Positions 44,143 through 53,083 of a stretch of 64,000 bases of DNA are shown piece by piece. Both the position numbers and the translations under genes were made by a program. Location: NCBI GenBank assembly GCA_016184115.1, contig JACPDH010000013.1:43341-107340 (forward strand). The letters run 5' to 3'. Each line of letters begins with the position of its first letter. Within the stretch, counting starts at the first letter, position 1. The notes under the pieces were generated by a model that was not told the DNA's origin, made no database searches, and worked only from the letters and a program-made list of their open reading frames with translations. This DNA comes from Acidobacteriota bacterium (lineage in GTDB: Bacteria > Acidobacteriota > Thermoanaerobaculia > Gp7-AA8).

Positions 44143-45687
44143 ATGGCTGTCATCATCACAAGGCTGAGCGAATACCTCCGCGGGAGGCGGCCCCGAAGCC
44201 GCGCTTCCGTGCTGGTGCCATTCCTCATCATCGCAGTCGCGTTTGCAGCGCTCGGATGGCGATCGTGGGAGCTTTCCGAGCGGATGGAGCGCGGGCTCGA
44301 AGCGCTCGCCGTCCAATACCTCGAGTACAGCGCCGAGATCACCGCACGCCGCGTCGACGCCGCGACCCAGGGAAGGGTCTACCGTGCCGCCGAAGAGTGG
44401 CAGCAGATCGAGCGCCTTTCTGGTGGCGCGCCCGGCTACGACTCGCTCGCCGAGTGGCTGCGCCAGAACGACTGGATCCTCTCCGCAACGTACGAGCCCG
44501 ACTCGGACCTAACCTCCACGCTTTACCTCGGACAACTCTCCGACGCCCGCGCGGTGCGCGATCTCGTGCGCTCCGACTTCTACACCGTCAGCGGACGCGT
44601 GCAGTACAGCTGGTCGCCATCGCTTCTGATCTCACAGCTCGATCGTGCGGTGTTCCGTCAGCCGGTGGCACGCAGTGCCCACGAGTGGGAGACGAGCGAC
44701 CTTCGGCAGCTCGTCGAGATTCACGTGGTCGATGCGAAGCTCGGCCGAGGGCTCGTGAGAAGGGAAGGGGAGCTGAGCGTGATCGAGCCGCTCGCTGAGC
44801 CGCTCGAGAGCTTCGCGATCGAATCGATGTTGCGCACCGACCTCGGCCAGGGAGGCTCGCGAAGCCACCGCCTCGTGAGCCTCGCGTTCGCGATCACGGC
44901 GATCGCTCTGTTGTCGATCGGCGCATGGCTCGCGATTCGCGGCATCCGGAAAGAGAACGAGGCGACGCAGCTGCGCGCCGCCCTCGTCGCCAACGTCTCC
45001 CACGAGCTGCGGACGCCGCTTGCCGTGATCAGGATTGGCGCGGAGACGCTTCGCCGCGGCGAGCGCCTCACGCCGGAACAGCGGGAGGCGCTTCAGGAGT
45101 CGATCATCCGAGAGGTGCTGCATCTGTCGAATCTCGTCGAGAACGTGCTCGACGTCGCGAGACTCCAGAAGGGAGCAAAGCGCATGGCGCCCTCGCCGGT
45201 CGATCCGGTCGACCTCGTCGAGTCGGTGATCGATTCATACGGTCCATGGATCGAGAGCAAAGGCTTCTCCGTGGAGCTCGACCTCGAAGATGACGTCGCC
45301 GAACAGATGTGGGACCGCGACAGCGTCTCCCGTGCCCTCGTCAACCTCGTCGACAACGCCATCAAGTATTCAGGCGAGAGCCGCAGCGTCCGCGTGGCGC
45401 TCCGCGACCGCAAAGGGGGAGTCGAGATCGCGGTGAGCGATCGAGGAATCGGCGTTCACCAGGCGGAGGTCGAACGGATCTTCGATCCCTACTACCGCGC
45501 GAAGTTTTCCGACACCGAGACGCAGCGCGGAGCGGGTCTCGGTTTGACGCTCGTGCAGCAGATCGTCCAGGCTCACGGTGGACGTGTCGAGGTCGACTCG
45601 GCGCCGGGCGAAGGATCGACCTTCAGGCTCTTCTTTCCGAATCGGCCGGTCGCGGAGGCGAGCCGACGGCCAGAGGCGAAAGGTTAG
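44143..45687 (+). CDS. Sensor histidine kinase
   Basis: 514 residues. Helices at about 22-42 and 245-265 flank a periplasmic domain of 200 residues with no known sensor motif. HisKA has the H box ALVANVSHELRTPLAVIRIGAETLR; the ATPase domain shows ALVNLVDNAIKYSG (N box), AVSDRGIGV (G1), FDPYYRAK (F box) and RGAGLGLTLVQQIVQAHGG (G2). Its TAG stop lies at the left end of a dispersed repeat. An OmpR-type regulator follows 208 bases later and is its likely partner. Confidence 0.92.
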   Translation: MAVIITRLSEYLRGRRPRSRASVLVPFLIIAVAFAALGWRSWELSERMERGLEALAVQYLEYSAEITARRVDAATQGRVYRAAEEWQQIERLSGGAPGYDSLAEWLRQNDWILSATYEPDSDLTSTLYLGQLSDARAVRDLVRSDFYTVSGRVQYSWSPSLLISQLDRAVFRQPVARSAHEWETSDLRQLVEIHVVDAKLGRGLVRREGELSVIEPLAEPLESFAIESMLRTDLGQGGSRSHRLVSLAFAITAIALLSIGAWLAIRGIRKENEATQLRAALVANVSHELRTPLAVIRIGAETLRRGERLTPEQREALQESIIREVLHLSNLVENVLDVARLQKGAKRMAPSPVDPVDLVESVIDSYGPWIESKGFSVELDLEDDVAEQMWDRDSVSRALVNLVDNAIKYSGESRSVRVALRDRKGGVEIAVSDRGIGVHQAEVERIFDPYYRAKFSDTETQRGAGLGLTLVQQIVQAHGGRVEVDSAPGEGSTFRLFFPNRPVAEASRRPEAKG

Positions 45688-45742
45688 GAGTCTGCGTGGA
45701 AGAAACACCCGACAGCGAGAACGTGGCGCGGCGGGCCCAGGC
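45685..45742. repeat. Half copy of the dispersed palindromic element
   Basis: GTTAGGAGTCTGCGTGG, AGAAAC, CCCGACAGCGAGAACGTGG and GCGGGCCCAG match the left arm of 28616-28792 with few changes. The right arm is lost apart from a GCGCAGACT trace near 45774. It begins inside the stop codon of the kinase gene. Confidence 0.72.
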
Positions 45743-45857
45743 TCGGTCACGATTGGCGCTTTCGTGTCGAGAGGCGCAGACTGTGTGGTGACCCTGGCCT
45801 CTGGTCGATAGCCCGTGGCACGGTGTCGTAATCCTGTTACAAGCCCAACTTGCGACT

Positions 45858-45879
45858 GGCGTTTCCGTATACAAACGCC
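45858..45879 (+). promoter_or_regulatory. Dyad GGCGTTT-N8-AAACGCC before the OmpR-type regulator
   Basis: A perfect 7-bp dyad surrounds GTATAC, which contains a -10-like TATACA. It ends 15 bases before the regulator ATG and may be an autoregulatory operator. Confidence 0.45.
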
Positions 45880-45894
45880 GGAGAATCGAGAGCC

Positions 45895-46581
45895 ATGAGC
45901 AAGATTCTGGTAGTCGAAGACGATTCGGGCCTGCGTCAGGCCCTCGAGATCAACCTGAGACTCGAAAACTACGAACCTGTCGTTGCGGCCGACGGCGAAG
46001 AGGCCATCGATCGCTTCCACGCGGAGACTCCCGACATTGTGCTGCTCGACCTGATGATCCCGAAGAAGAGCGGGTTCGAAGTGCTCGACCACATCAGGAA
46101 GCACTCGAAAGTGCCGGTGATCCTTCTGACGGCGCGCGGTGCGGAGACAGACAAAGTGCGAGGGCTGCGCGGCGGCGCCGACGACTACGTCACCAAGCCG
46201 TTCGGTCTACAGGAGCTTTTCGCACGAATCGACGCCGTGCTGCGCCGCAGCGACACGCAGCTCCCGAGGTCGCTCGAGGACGAGCTCATCAGGCTCGATC
46301 CGAATACGCGTGAGGCGGAGGCGGCGGGCAAGTCGCTCAAGCTTTCGCCGAAGGAGTTCGACCTGTTGATGTACCTGTTCAAGAACCGCGAGCGGGTCGT
46401 GCCTCGCGACGAGTTGCTGTCGCGCGTCTGGAATTACCGAGTCGACCTGAACCTGAACAGCCGCACCGTCGACACGCACGTGACGCGCCTCCGCCGGAAG
46501 CTGCAAGAGGCCGTCGGCACGGAAGACGACCTCATCCTCGGCGTCGCGAAAGTCGGGTACCGCTACATGGGGAGAAGTTGA
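45895..46581 (+). CDS. OmpR/PhoB-family response regulator
   Basis: 228 residues. Receiver: ILVVEDDSGLRQ, phosphoacceptor in IVLLDLMIPKKSG, Thr in ILLTARG, Lys in VTKPFG. The C-terminal winged helix includes LKLSPKEFDLLMYLFKNRERVVPRDELLSRVWNY and SRTVDTHVTRLRRKLQEAVG...YRYMG. It pairs with the kinase encoded just upstream. Start: the ATG at 45895, with GGAG about 12 bases upstream. Confidence 0.94.
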   Translation: MSKILVVEDDSGLRQALEINLRLENYEPVVAADGEEAIDRFHAETPDIVLLDLMIPKKSGFEVLDHIRKHSKVPVILLTARGAETDKVRGLRGGADDYVTKPFGLQELFARIDAVLRRSDTQLPRSLEDELIRLDPNTREAEAAGKSLKLSPKEFDLLMYLFKNRERVVPRDELLSRVWNYRVDLNLNSRTVDTHVTRLRRKLQEAVGTEDDLILGVAKVGYRYMGRS

Positions 46582-46965
46582 GGAAGGTCTAGCAATCCAT
46601 TCAGCAGGAGGGGCCAGGGCTCTTGATTTCTGCCCCTGATCTGCGGGCCCAGCCGAGGTGCCAACTCCACGGGCGCGCTGGCCTTTGGGTGCAGCCGTGA
46701 TCGATGCACGGCTCGGTCCGCCGCTTACGCCACCTCGTTCGCATCTCGGATCGTTGGCGAATCGCCCGGACGCGATACGCATGGCCACCGTTGGCACGCT
46801 CGAGGCTCTCACCACAGTACGCGAGGTGGCACGCGGTACCGCGCATCGGAATGCGCGGCTACGAATAATCATTCGTGAAAATGACGCATTAATAAAGAGC
46901 ATTAAAACGTGTGCCGAGATAGTGCGGCCGTTTTGTTGATCACGTGAGCGCTTTTAATGTAGTCG
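46582..46965. other. Intergenic region with an AT-rich end
   Basis: No gene is supported. The first 280 bases are of normal composition; bases 46860-46965 are clearly AT-rich compared with the rest of the window and contain GAATAATCATTC-like and TTAATAAAGAGC segments. Both flanking genes end here (the regulator on plus, the secreted protein on minus). Confidence 0.5.
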
Positions 46966-47814
46966 TTATTCTTTCACTTCGTCGACCACTTCCTTGAGCA
47001 GTTTCTTCCCTTTTTCCTGATCCTTCGGCTTGTCGCTCTTGAGGAGCACTTCGGCTTCACGCGTCTTCGCGATCAGGAAGGTGAAGCGGTAGCTCTGGAG
47101 GCTCGGGAAGAGGCGTCGCTCGAGCTTCGCGATCTCGGCATCGAGCACCTCGGGGCTCGACGAGGAGCGGATTCGCTGGAGCGAGCGGATCGTCTCGTAC
47201 TGAGGGTTATCCGGATCGTCCTGCTCGACCGCCTGTTTGAAGTGGATCTCGACGAGCGCTTCGCCCTCTGTGTACTGCGCAGATGTCGCGGCCTCGATCC
47301 GCACGCGGGCGTCGTCCGCGATCGTCCCGAGGTCGAAGGTTCGCGACGTGCCGGGATTGAGCCATGCGTTGATCGATTCGGTACGCGTGCGCTGGCGGCC
47401 GTCGAGCGTGAACTGGATCTCGACCTCGCCGACCCAGCTCGGGTTGTTGCCGCTGAAGAGCGAGCGCTTCTTCGGCACGACGACGGCGACGGCGAACGGC
47501 TTGCCGGCCGACGCCTCAACGCTGTCTGTGCCGGATCCGTGCACCGCCGAGACGGTGTGCCCATGCTTCACGATCGGTGGGCTACCCGACGGCTTGACCC
47601 AATTGACCCAGCGATAGCTTCCGTCGGGAAGCGGTCCGCGCAGGCCGTTGAGTGACTCTTCGATCGCGCTCGTGATCGCGTAGCTTCCAGCGCCGCGGAT
47701 CACCAGGTCACGGATGCCGTAGAGCGCGTCGAGTGCTTCGACCTCGCTGCAGTCGTCCAACGCCGCCGCAGCGGGAGCAATGAGGAGGAGCAACACGAAT
47801 ACGAGGTTGCGCAT
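46966..47814 (-). CDS. Secreted protein of unknown family
   Basis: 282 residues. A signal peptide (LVFVLLLLIAPAAAALDDC) precedes a mature domain with VEIQFTLDGRQRTRTESINAWLNPGTSRTFDLG, a beta-rich segment, and a lysine-rich C-terminal helix (EVLLKSDKPKDQEKGKKLLKEVVDEVKE). No family is recognised. Start: the ATG at 47814, because TAGAAT ends seven bases upstream; the ATG at 47823 lies within that box. The upstream PilZ gene is adjacent on the same strand. Confidence 0.7.
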   Translation of the reverse strand: MRNLVFVLLLLIAPAAAALDDCSEVEALDALYGIRDLVIRGAGSYAITSAIEESLNGLRGPLPDGSYRWVNWVKPSGSPPIVKHGHTVSAVHGSGTDSVEASAGKPFAVAVVVPKKRSLFSGNNPSWVGEVEIQFTLDGRQRTRTESINAWLNPGTSRTFDLGTIADDARVRIEAATSAQYTEGEALVEIHFKQAVEQDDPDNPQYETIRSLQRIRSSSSPEVLDAEIAKLERRLFPSLQSYRFTFLIAKTREAEVLLKSDKPKDQEKGKKLLKEVVDEVKE

Positions 47815-47821
47815 ATCCAAC

Positions 47822-47827
47822 ATTCTA
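47822..47827 (-). promoter_or_regulatory. -10 box (TAGAAT) overlapping the PilZ stop codon
   Basis: TAGAAT contains the TAG stop of the PilZ gene and ends seven bases before the ATG at 47814. Confidence 0.45.
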
Positions 47828-48541
47828 TTTCTCTTCGATGCTGGTCGTTGCGAGCAGTCTAATCATCTCCCGAGTCGGGCGATCGCCGTCGCGGTAGAGC
47901 TTGCAGAGTAACTCGATCTGGTCGGCTGACTCGTTAGCCGACACGGTGAATCCCTCTTCGGGCTGCGATCGGTCGAGTGTCCAGACGCGCGTCCAGCGAT
48001 CCTTCTTCTTTGCGTACCGGACGAAGCCGACGTCCTTCGCAATCCTTTTGTCGGGAATCAGGTGTGCGTCCTTCTTCGCCGTCGTCACCTTGAAATCATT
48101 CGACGTCAGCGCGCCACCGCGGAAGATCGGCATCTCTCCCTTCGAAGGCGGGGCGAAGCCTTTCGCGTTCGCGATCTGCTCGGTGAGCGTCTCGGCGCGC
48201 GCATGCTCTATGAAGTGACCGACCGTTCCGAGCTCCTGTTCGTCGTCTCCGGAGAAGTCGAGGCCCGATCGGTAGACGGTTAGGCCGTCGTCTCCTGCGG
48301 CGAACCGGTGGATCCGGCTGTTGACGACCGTTGCACGCAGGTTGATCGACATCTCGCCGACGTCGAGCCGGAGTAGGCGGACGTCGCCGACCCGCAGCCT
48401 GCTGTAGTGCTCGACGCGGGCACCGAGGATGCTGAGATCGATGAGGACTGCGCCCTGCGTCCCCAGACGTGCGACGACCGACTCCGAGAGCCTGATCCGC
48501 TCGGCCCGACGGCGGTTCGACCTGGTGCTGATCGAGGTCAT
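47825..48541 (-). CDS. PilZ-domain protein
   Basis: 238 residues. The N-terminal PilZ domain has the c-di-GMP motif RRRAERIRLSES (RxxxR) and LIDLSILGARVEH ((D/N)xSxxG), followed by about 130 residues with no known domain (IRGG region, KKKDRWTRVWTLDRSQ). It may be a c-di-GMP effector, matching the EAL protein encoded at 40.2 kb. GAGGA lies four bases before the ATG; the divergent pncB promoter is next to it. Confidence 0.85.
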   Translation of the reverse strand: MTSISTRSNRRRAERIRLSESVVARLGTQGAVLIDLSILGARVEHYSRLRVGDVRLLRLDVGEMSINLRATVVNSRIHRFAAGDDGLTVYRSGLDFSGDDEQELGTVGHFIEHARAETLTEQIANAKGFAPPSKGEMPIFRGGALTSNDFKVTTAKKDAHLIPDKRIAKDVGFVRYAKKKDRWTRVWTLDRSQPEEGFTVSANESADQIELLCKLYRDGDRPTREMIRLLATTSIEEK

Positions 48542-48610
48542 CGCATCCTCGACATCGTCACGGTTCCGCTATGAACGCAGTATAGGCCTTGTCCCGCGAT
48601 GGGTCCCTGT

Positions 48611-48616
48611 TACGAT
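48611..48616 (+). promoter_or_regulatory. -10 box (TACGAT) of pncB
   Basis: TACGAT ends six bases before the ATG at 48623, the same layout as nadC and nadE. Confidence 0.55.
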
Positions 48617-48622
48617 CGGGTG

Positions 48623-50083
48623 ATGGCGACTACGGGCGGCGACGCACTGCTCACCGATTTCTACCAGTTGACGATGGCCTACGGTTATTTCAAGAGCGGG
48701 CTCGCATCGACAGACGCGGTGTTCCATCTTTTCTTCCGCGAGAACCCGTTCGGTGGAGGGTTTTCGATTGCGGCGGGTCTCGAACCGGCGGTGGAGCTTC
48801 TCGAGCGGTTCCGCTTCGCCCCCGACGACCTTGCGTTTCTCGAGGGCGTCCGTGGCAATGACGACGCGCCGATCTTCGACCGTGAGTTTCTCGACCTGCT
48901 CGCGGAGATGCGGTTCACGTGCGACGTCGACGCGATGCCCGAAGGTACCGCAGTGTTCGCGCAGGAGCCGCTTCTGCGAGTCCGCGGGCCGATCATGCAG
49001 GCGCAACTCGTCGAAACGCCGCTCCTGAACGCGATCAACTTCCAGACGCTCGTGGCGACGCGGGCGGCCCGAGTCGTCGCCGCCGCGGGCGATCGCCCAG
49101 TACTCGAGTTTGGTCTGCGCCGTGCGCAGGGGCCCGACGGCGGAATGTCCGCGAGTCGTGCGGCATACATCGGCGGCTGCAGCGGAACATCGAACGTCCT
49201 TGCGGCGAAGCGGTGGGGGATCCCCGTTCGCGGTACGCACGCGCACAGCTGGGTGATGGCGTTCGGGAGCGAGCTGGAGGCGTTCGAGGCGTGGGCCGAA
49301 GCGATGCCTAACAACTGTCTCTTTCTCGTCGACACCTACGACACCTTGCAGGGAGTGCGCAACGCGATCGAGGTGGGGCGGCGCATGCGCGATCGCGGGC
49401 AGCGGATGGCCGGCATCCGCCTCGACTCGGGCGACCTCGCGTACCTCAGCCGGGAGGCGCGGGCCATGCTCGACGAGGCCGGCTTCACCGACGCGACGAT
49501 CGTCGGCACGAACGACCTCGACGAGCACATCATCGAGAGTCTGGGAATCCAGGGGGCGGCGATCGGCCTCTGGGCCGTCGGTACCCGCCTCGTCACGGCG
49601 TACGAGGAACCTGCGTTAGGCGGTGTCTACAAGCTCGCCGCAACGCGCGCGCCCGGTGCCGACTGGGTGGAGAAGATCAAACTCAGCGAGCAGGCGGTGA
49701 AGACGACGACGCCGGGCGTCCTCCAGGTGCGACGTTTCCACGAGCACGGCGCCGCGGTTGGCGACATGATCTACGACGAGCGTCATCCCCCGGCCGGATC
49801 GCCGACGATCGTCGATCCGGCCGATCTCACGCGGCGCAAGACGTTCGCCCACGCCGAGTCGAGTGAAGAGCTGCTCGTTCCGGTCATGCGCGGTGGCGCT
49901 CGCGTGCTCGAGCTTCCTGCGATCGACGCGATTCGAGCACGAACGGCGGCGCAGGTGTCGGCGCTTCACCCGGGGATCAGGCGCTTCGTCAATCCTCACG
50001 TCTATCCGGTCGGCCTCGAAAAGTCGCTTTACGACCGGAAGACGCAGTTGATCCTCGAGGCGAAGGGGTTCGCGGAGCGGTAG
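48623..50083 (+). CDS. pncB: Nicotinate phosphoribosyltransferase
   Basis: 486 residues. PncB makes nicotinate mononucleotide from nicotinate, PRPP and ATP in NAD salvage. Motifs: [18 protein letters not shown] at the N-terminus, [50 protein letters not shown] (His/Arg region), [14 protein letters not shown] (active-site His), [13 protein letters not shown] and LGGVYKLAA. Start by the -10 box at 48611; an ATG at 48599 lies upstream of it. Confidence 0.95.
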   Translation: MATTGGDALLTDFYQLTMAYGYFKSGLASTDAVFHLFFRENPFGGGFSIAAGLEPAVELLERFRFAPDDLAFLEGVRGNDDAPIFDREFLDLLAEMRFTCDVDAMPEGTAVFAQEPLLRVRGPIMQAQLVETPLLNAINFQTLVATRAARVVAAAGDRPVLEFGLRRAQGPDGGMSASRAAYIGGCSGTSNVLAAKRWGIPVRGTHAHSWVMAFGSELEAFEAWAEAMPNNCLFLVDTYDTLQGVRNAIEVGRRMRDRGQRMAGIRLDSGDLAYLSREARAMLDEAGFTDATIVGTNDLDEHIIESLGIQGAAIGLWAVGTRLVTAYEEPALGGVYKLAATRAPGADWVEKIKLSEQAVKTTTPGVLQVRRFHEHGAAVGDMIYDERHPPAGSPTIVDPADLTRRKTFAHAESSEELLVPVMRGGARVLELPAIDAIRARTAAQVSALHPGIRRFVNPHVYPVGLEKSLYDRKTQLILEAKGFAER

Positions 50084-50116
50084 CGCCTAACGGTAACGTT
50101 CTGGCTCGGCCTCCGC

Positions 50117-53071
50117 TCAGCGGCCTGGCCGGGAGACACGAAGCTCCGAGGCTTCGCCGCGACCGGAGAGTGCGAGCACGCGCGCGCGGCCCGATTCGAG
50201 TGCGCTGCGCGCCTCGGCGGGTTTCACATCGAAATGCATGAGGAATCCGCAACGGGGCGCGGCCCCTCCTGGTTGCGCGAGGTCGGGCCGCTCGAGAGAA
50301 GGAGCTTCCTCCTTGACGACGCGCCCGTCGAGCGTCACGACGATCCGTGCCGCCGGAACCGCCCGCGCTCGGTTGGCGCTCCAGCCTCGGAGCGCTGTTC
50401 CGTTCTCGTGAAGCTCGACCGCCTCGATGCGGCCGTCGATCGCTCCTGCCCTCACGGGAATCCTCGTCCCGTTGCTCCTCACGATCTCTTCGCCGCCGGC
50501 GCCCTGCTCGACCCTGAGAAACATCGTGCCGAGCTCGGTGGCGTTGCCGTCTTCGGAGATGGCGAACGCCCGGAGTCCTTCGTTCTCGAGCTGGGGCACC
50601 GCCGTTGCCGCGATGTCGAATTCGAATCCCGAGAGCACGTACGCGGGCTCGCCGAGCCCTTCGGCGACGTAGCCCTTCGCAACCCACGTTCCTCCTGACG
50701 CCACGGGGGTGTCGCGGTGGAACACGACGACCTCGGCGGCGAGCTTCCGGTTCGTGACGTCCGCCGCCCAGCCCGTCACGCGGATCGAACCATCCTTCCG
50801 CGCGGCGCTTTCGATCCACCCGTCGAGCTTCCGGCCTAACGGAATCGGAACGCCATCGACGAGGAGGTGGCGCACTCCCCCATTCTTGTCGCGATCGAGC
50901 CTATACGTGCGGCGGCTGCCGGTAGCCGTCCGCTCGAGTGCGAGTCCCCCTGAGGCCTCGCCGTTCAGATCGACGACGCGGTAGATCGACAGCTCCTTGA
51001 ACGGGGATTCGAGAGCACTCTCGGGGAGCAACGCCGCGAGCTCGTGAACCTGCGCGCCGGCGGGAACGCTGCGCGCCGTCGCCACGATCGTTCCATCGAT
51101 CGCGAGAGCGAGATCGAGTGGCGTCTCGGCCTCTGACCGCAGCGCTCCCGTCACGAATGCGGGTAAACGCGCCGCGCGTCGGTCGTAGTTGCGATAGGCA
51201 TCAGGCTCGAAGAGAGACGCTCGCACGACGCCATCGCGGAGAGGAAGGGAGTCGACGCGTCTTCCGAGCAACTCGGGCCGCGGGGCAGAACGGCTCGCGC
51301 GGTACGGATCGGTCGCGGGGCCGATCAGTGTCCTCAGGGCGCGCGCGCTTTCGATCCGGCGCGTCGCAAGCGCCGCGATGTCGACGAGCACTTCGCCGGA
51401 GGAGACGGTGGAGAGGCGGAGCGATGGCGAGGGGCCGCTCCCCGCTACGAACGCCGACTCGCCCGCAAGGTCGTGAGGGGGAACGACGCCGAGGAGGCGA
51501 AGCATCGTCGGAAGAATGTCGAGGGTCGTCACATGTTCGTCGACGATCGTGCCCTCCTTCTGGAAGGGAGCCTTCACGATGAGCGGGATCGGGACGGTGT
51601 CCGCGGCGTTCTCCGGGGTGTAGCCTCTCCTCTGGTCGCCCGGATGAAAAGCGACCCCGTGGTCCGACACGATCACGATCAGCGACCGGTCGAACAAATC
51701 CGCCTTCTCGACCGCGGCCACGAGCTCACCGACGAGGTGGTCGATGAACTCGGTCTGGAGCAGGTAGCGGGCTGCGCCTAACCGAACCAGTCCTTCGTCG
51801 CGGCCCCATGCGTCGCCGTCAAGGCCGGGAATCCGGCCTCCGTTTGGGTCGTACAGATGCCCTGACGGAAAGTGCTCCCAGGGGGTGTGCGGGAGCATGA
51901 CGTGGGTGAAATAGAGTGCCTTCGAGTCTTCCGCGTCGATCGTGCCGAGAAACTCTCTGAAGCGTTCGGGGCGGTTGCCCTGTGTCAGCTTCTCGACGGC
52001 GATGGCGTAGAGCTCCGACGCGGTTGCGGGTGGTGCCGGTTCACCGCGTCCGGAGGGAGAACCGTCCTCGTGCGTTAGAAATCCTTCCCACGACATCGAG
52101 ATCGAAGGGAGGTTGCGGCGATATTGGGGCGGGAGGACGAGGTGGAGCCAGACGACGGAAAGGTCGACTCCGAGCGTCGTGAAGCGTCCCACATTCTCAT
52201 GCGACGTCGCGGGCGCGTAAGAATTCGCGTTGGGTGGGCATAGCCTCGTGATCGGTTCATCGGCGCGGATCGTGTAGTCGCCTCCGAGAATCGTGAAGAG
52301 ATTGACCGGGTAGTCGGAGAGCAACGGCAGCGCGCCGGCACGCGGGAACTTCCCCGTCAGCATCGCGGGAATCGAGACGTTGGTCGTGTCCGCGACGGTC
52401 CAGGCGTTGCGATACCAGGTGGAACGCCGCGCAAGCGCCGCGAGATTCGGATAGCGCGCCGCATCGACCAGCCCGGCGTCGTCGACGATCGCGTTGAACG
52501 AGAGCTCGTCGAGGATCACCATGAAGACAGGCGCGCTCGCGCCGCTCGCCGCCGCGCCGCGGCTCTCAGCAGGAGGAGCGACCGCCCGCCTAACACCTGG
52601 CTGCGCCACGAACAGGATCGGAACGACGACGAGCGCCGGAGAAAGCCAGGTCACGAAGCTCCGGATCCCCGCCTTGCGGTGATAAAGCCACGCGGCGCCA
52701 GCACCCGCGACCGCGGCGATGGCCACGGCGGTCACACCGTCGAGCATCCCGGAGGCCGATTCCAGGCGGAGCGCGATCGGGACGGCAAGGAGGCCGATCG
52801 CGATCGCTGCGCCGATGCGTCCCGCGCGACGGCCCGCCGCGTCGCCCGCGAGCGCCACGACGGCGAACGGAGAGGGAATCAGTAGCAATAGCAGGCCTAA
52901 CATTACCGCCAGTTCGGACGTATCGATACGCCGGATGGCGAGAAATTCGGGTGTTCGGCCGATCAGGTCGAGCAGCGGATGCGCGAATGCGAGGCACGAC
53001 AGGGTGACGACGTGAAGAATGCGCTCACCGCGCCCGGAGGTTTCGCGCTTCGCTTCGGGCGACTCGTTCAT
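50117..53071 (-). CDS. Membrane-bound sulfatase-like (alkaline phosphatase superfamily) protein
   Basis: 984 residues. Four to five N-terminal membrane helices (about 15-165), then a periplasmic alkaline-phosphatase-fold domain with VFMVILDELSFNAI (metal Asp/Glu), VADTTNVSIPAMLTGKFP (nucleophile Thr region), HVMLPHTPWEHFPSG and IVIVSDHGVAFHPG (Asp-His). The last 380 residues are beta-rich with no known domain. LTA synthase, phosphoethanolamine transferase and sulfatases share this layout, so it probably modifies an envelope polymer. It ends an operon after the methyltransferase gene. Confidence 0.8.
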   Translation of the reverse strand: MNESPEAKRETSGRGERILHVVTLSCLAFAHPLLDLIGRTPEFLAIRRIDTSELAVMLGLLLLLIPSPFAVVALAGDAAGRRAGRIGAAIAIGLLAVPIALRLESASGMLDGVTAVAIAAVAGAGAAWLYHRKAGIRSFVTWLSPALVVVPILFVAQPGVRRAVAPPAESRGAAASGASAPVFMVILDELSFNAIVDDAGLVDAARYPNLAALARRSTWYRNAWTVADTTNVSIPAMLTGKFPRAGALPLLSDYPVNLFTILGGDYTIRADEPITRLCPPNANSYAPATSHENVGRFTTLGVDLSVVWLHLVLPPQYRRNLPSISMSWEGFLTHEDGSPSGRGEPAPPATASELYAIAVEKLTQGNRPERFREFLGTIDAEDSKALYFTHVMLPHTPWEHFPSGHLYDPNGGRIPGLDGDAWGRDEGLVRLGAARYLLQTEFIDHLVGELVAAVEKADLFDRSLIVIVSDHGVAFHPGDQRRGYTPENAADTVPIPLIVKAPFQKEGTIVDEHVTTLDILPTMLRLLGVVPPHDLAGESAFVAGSGPSPSLRLSTVSSGEVLVDIAALATRRIESARALRTLIGPATDPYRASRSAPRPELLGRRVDSLPLRDGVVRASLFEPDAYRNYDRRAARLPAFVTGALRSEAETPLDLALAIDGTIVATARSVPAGAQVHELAALLPESALESPFKELSIYRVVDLNGEASGGLALERTATGSRRTYRLDRDKNGGVRHLLVDGVPIPLGRKLDGWIESAARKDGSIRVTGWAADVTNRKLAAEVVVFHRDTPVASGGTWVAKGYVAEGLGEPAYVLSGFEFDIAATAVPQLENEGLRAFAISEDGNATELGTMFLRVEQGAGGEEIVRSNGTRIPVRAGAIDGRIEAVELHENGTALRGWSANRARAVPAARIVVTLDGRVVKEEAPSLERPDLAQPGGAAPRCGFLMHFDVKPAEARSALESGRARVLALSGRGEASELRVSRPGR

Positions 53072-53083
53072 CGATATTGCTCC

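Noticed and set aside
46622..46939. Possible small coding frame of 93 residues between the OmpR-type regulator and the secreted protein
   Set aside because: No ribosome-binding site, no family resemblance, and it runs into the AT-rich stretch.
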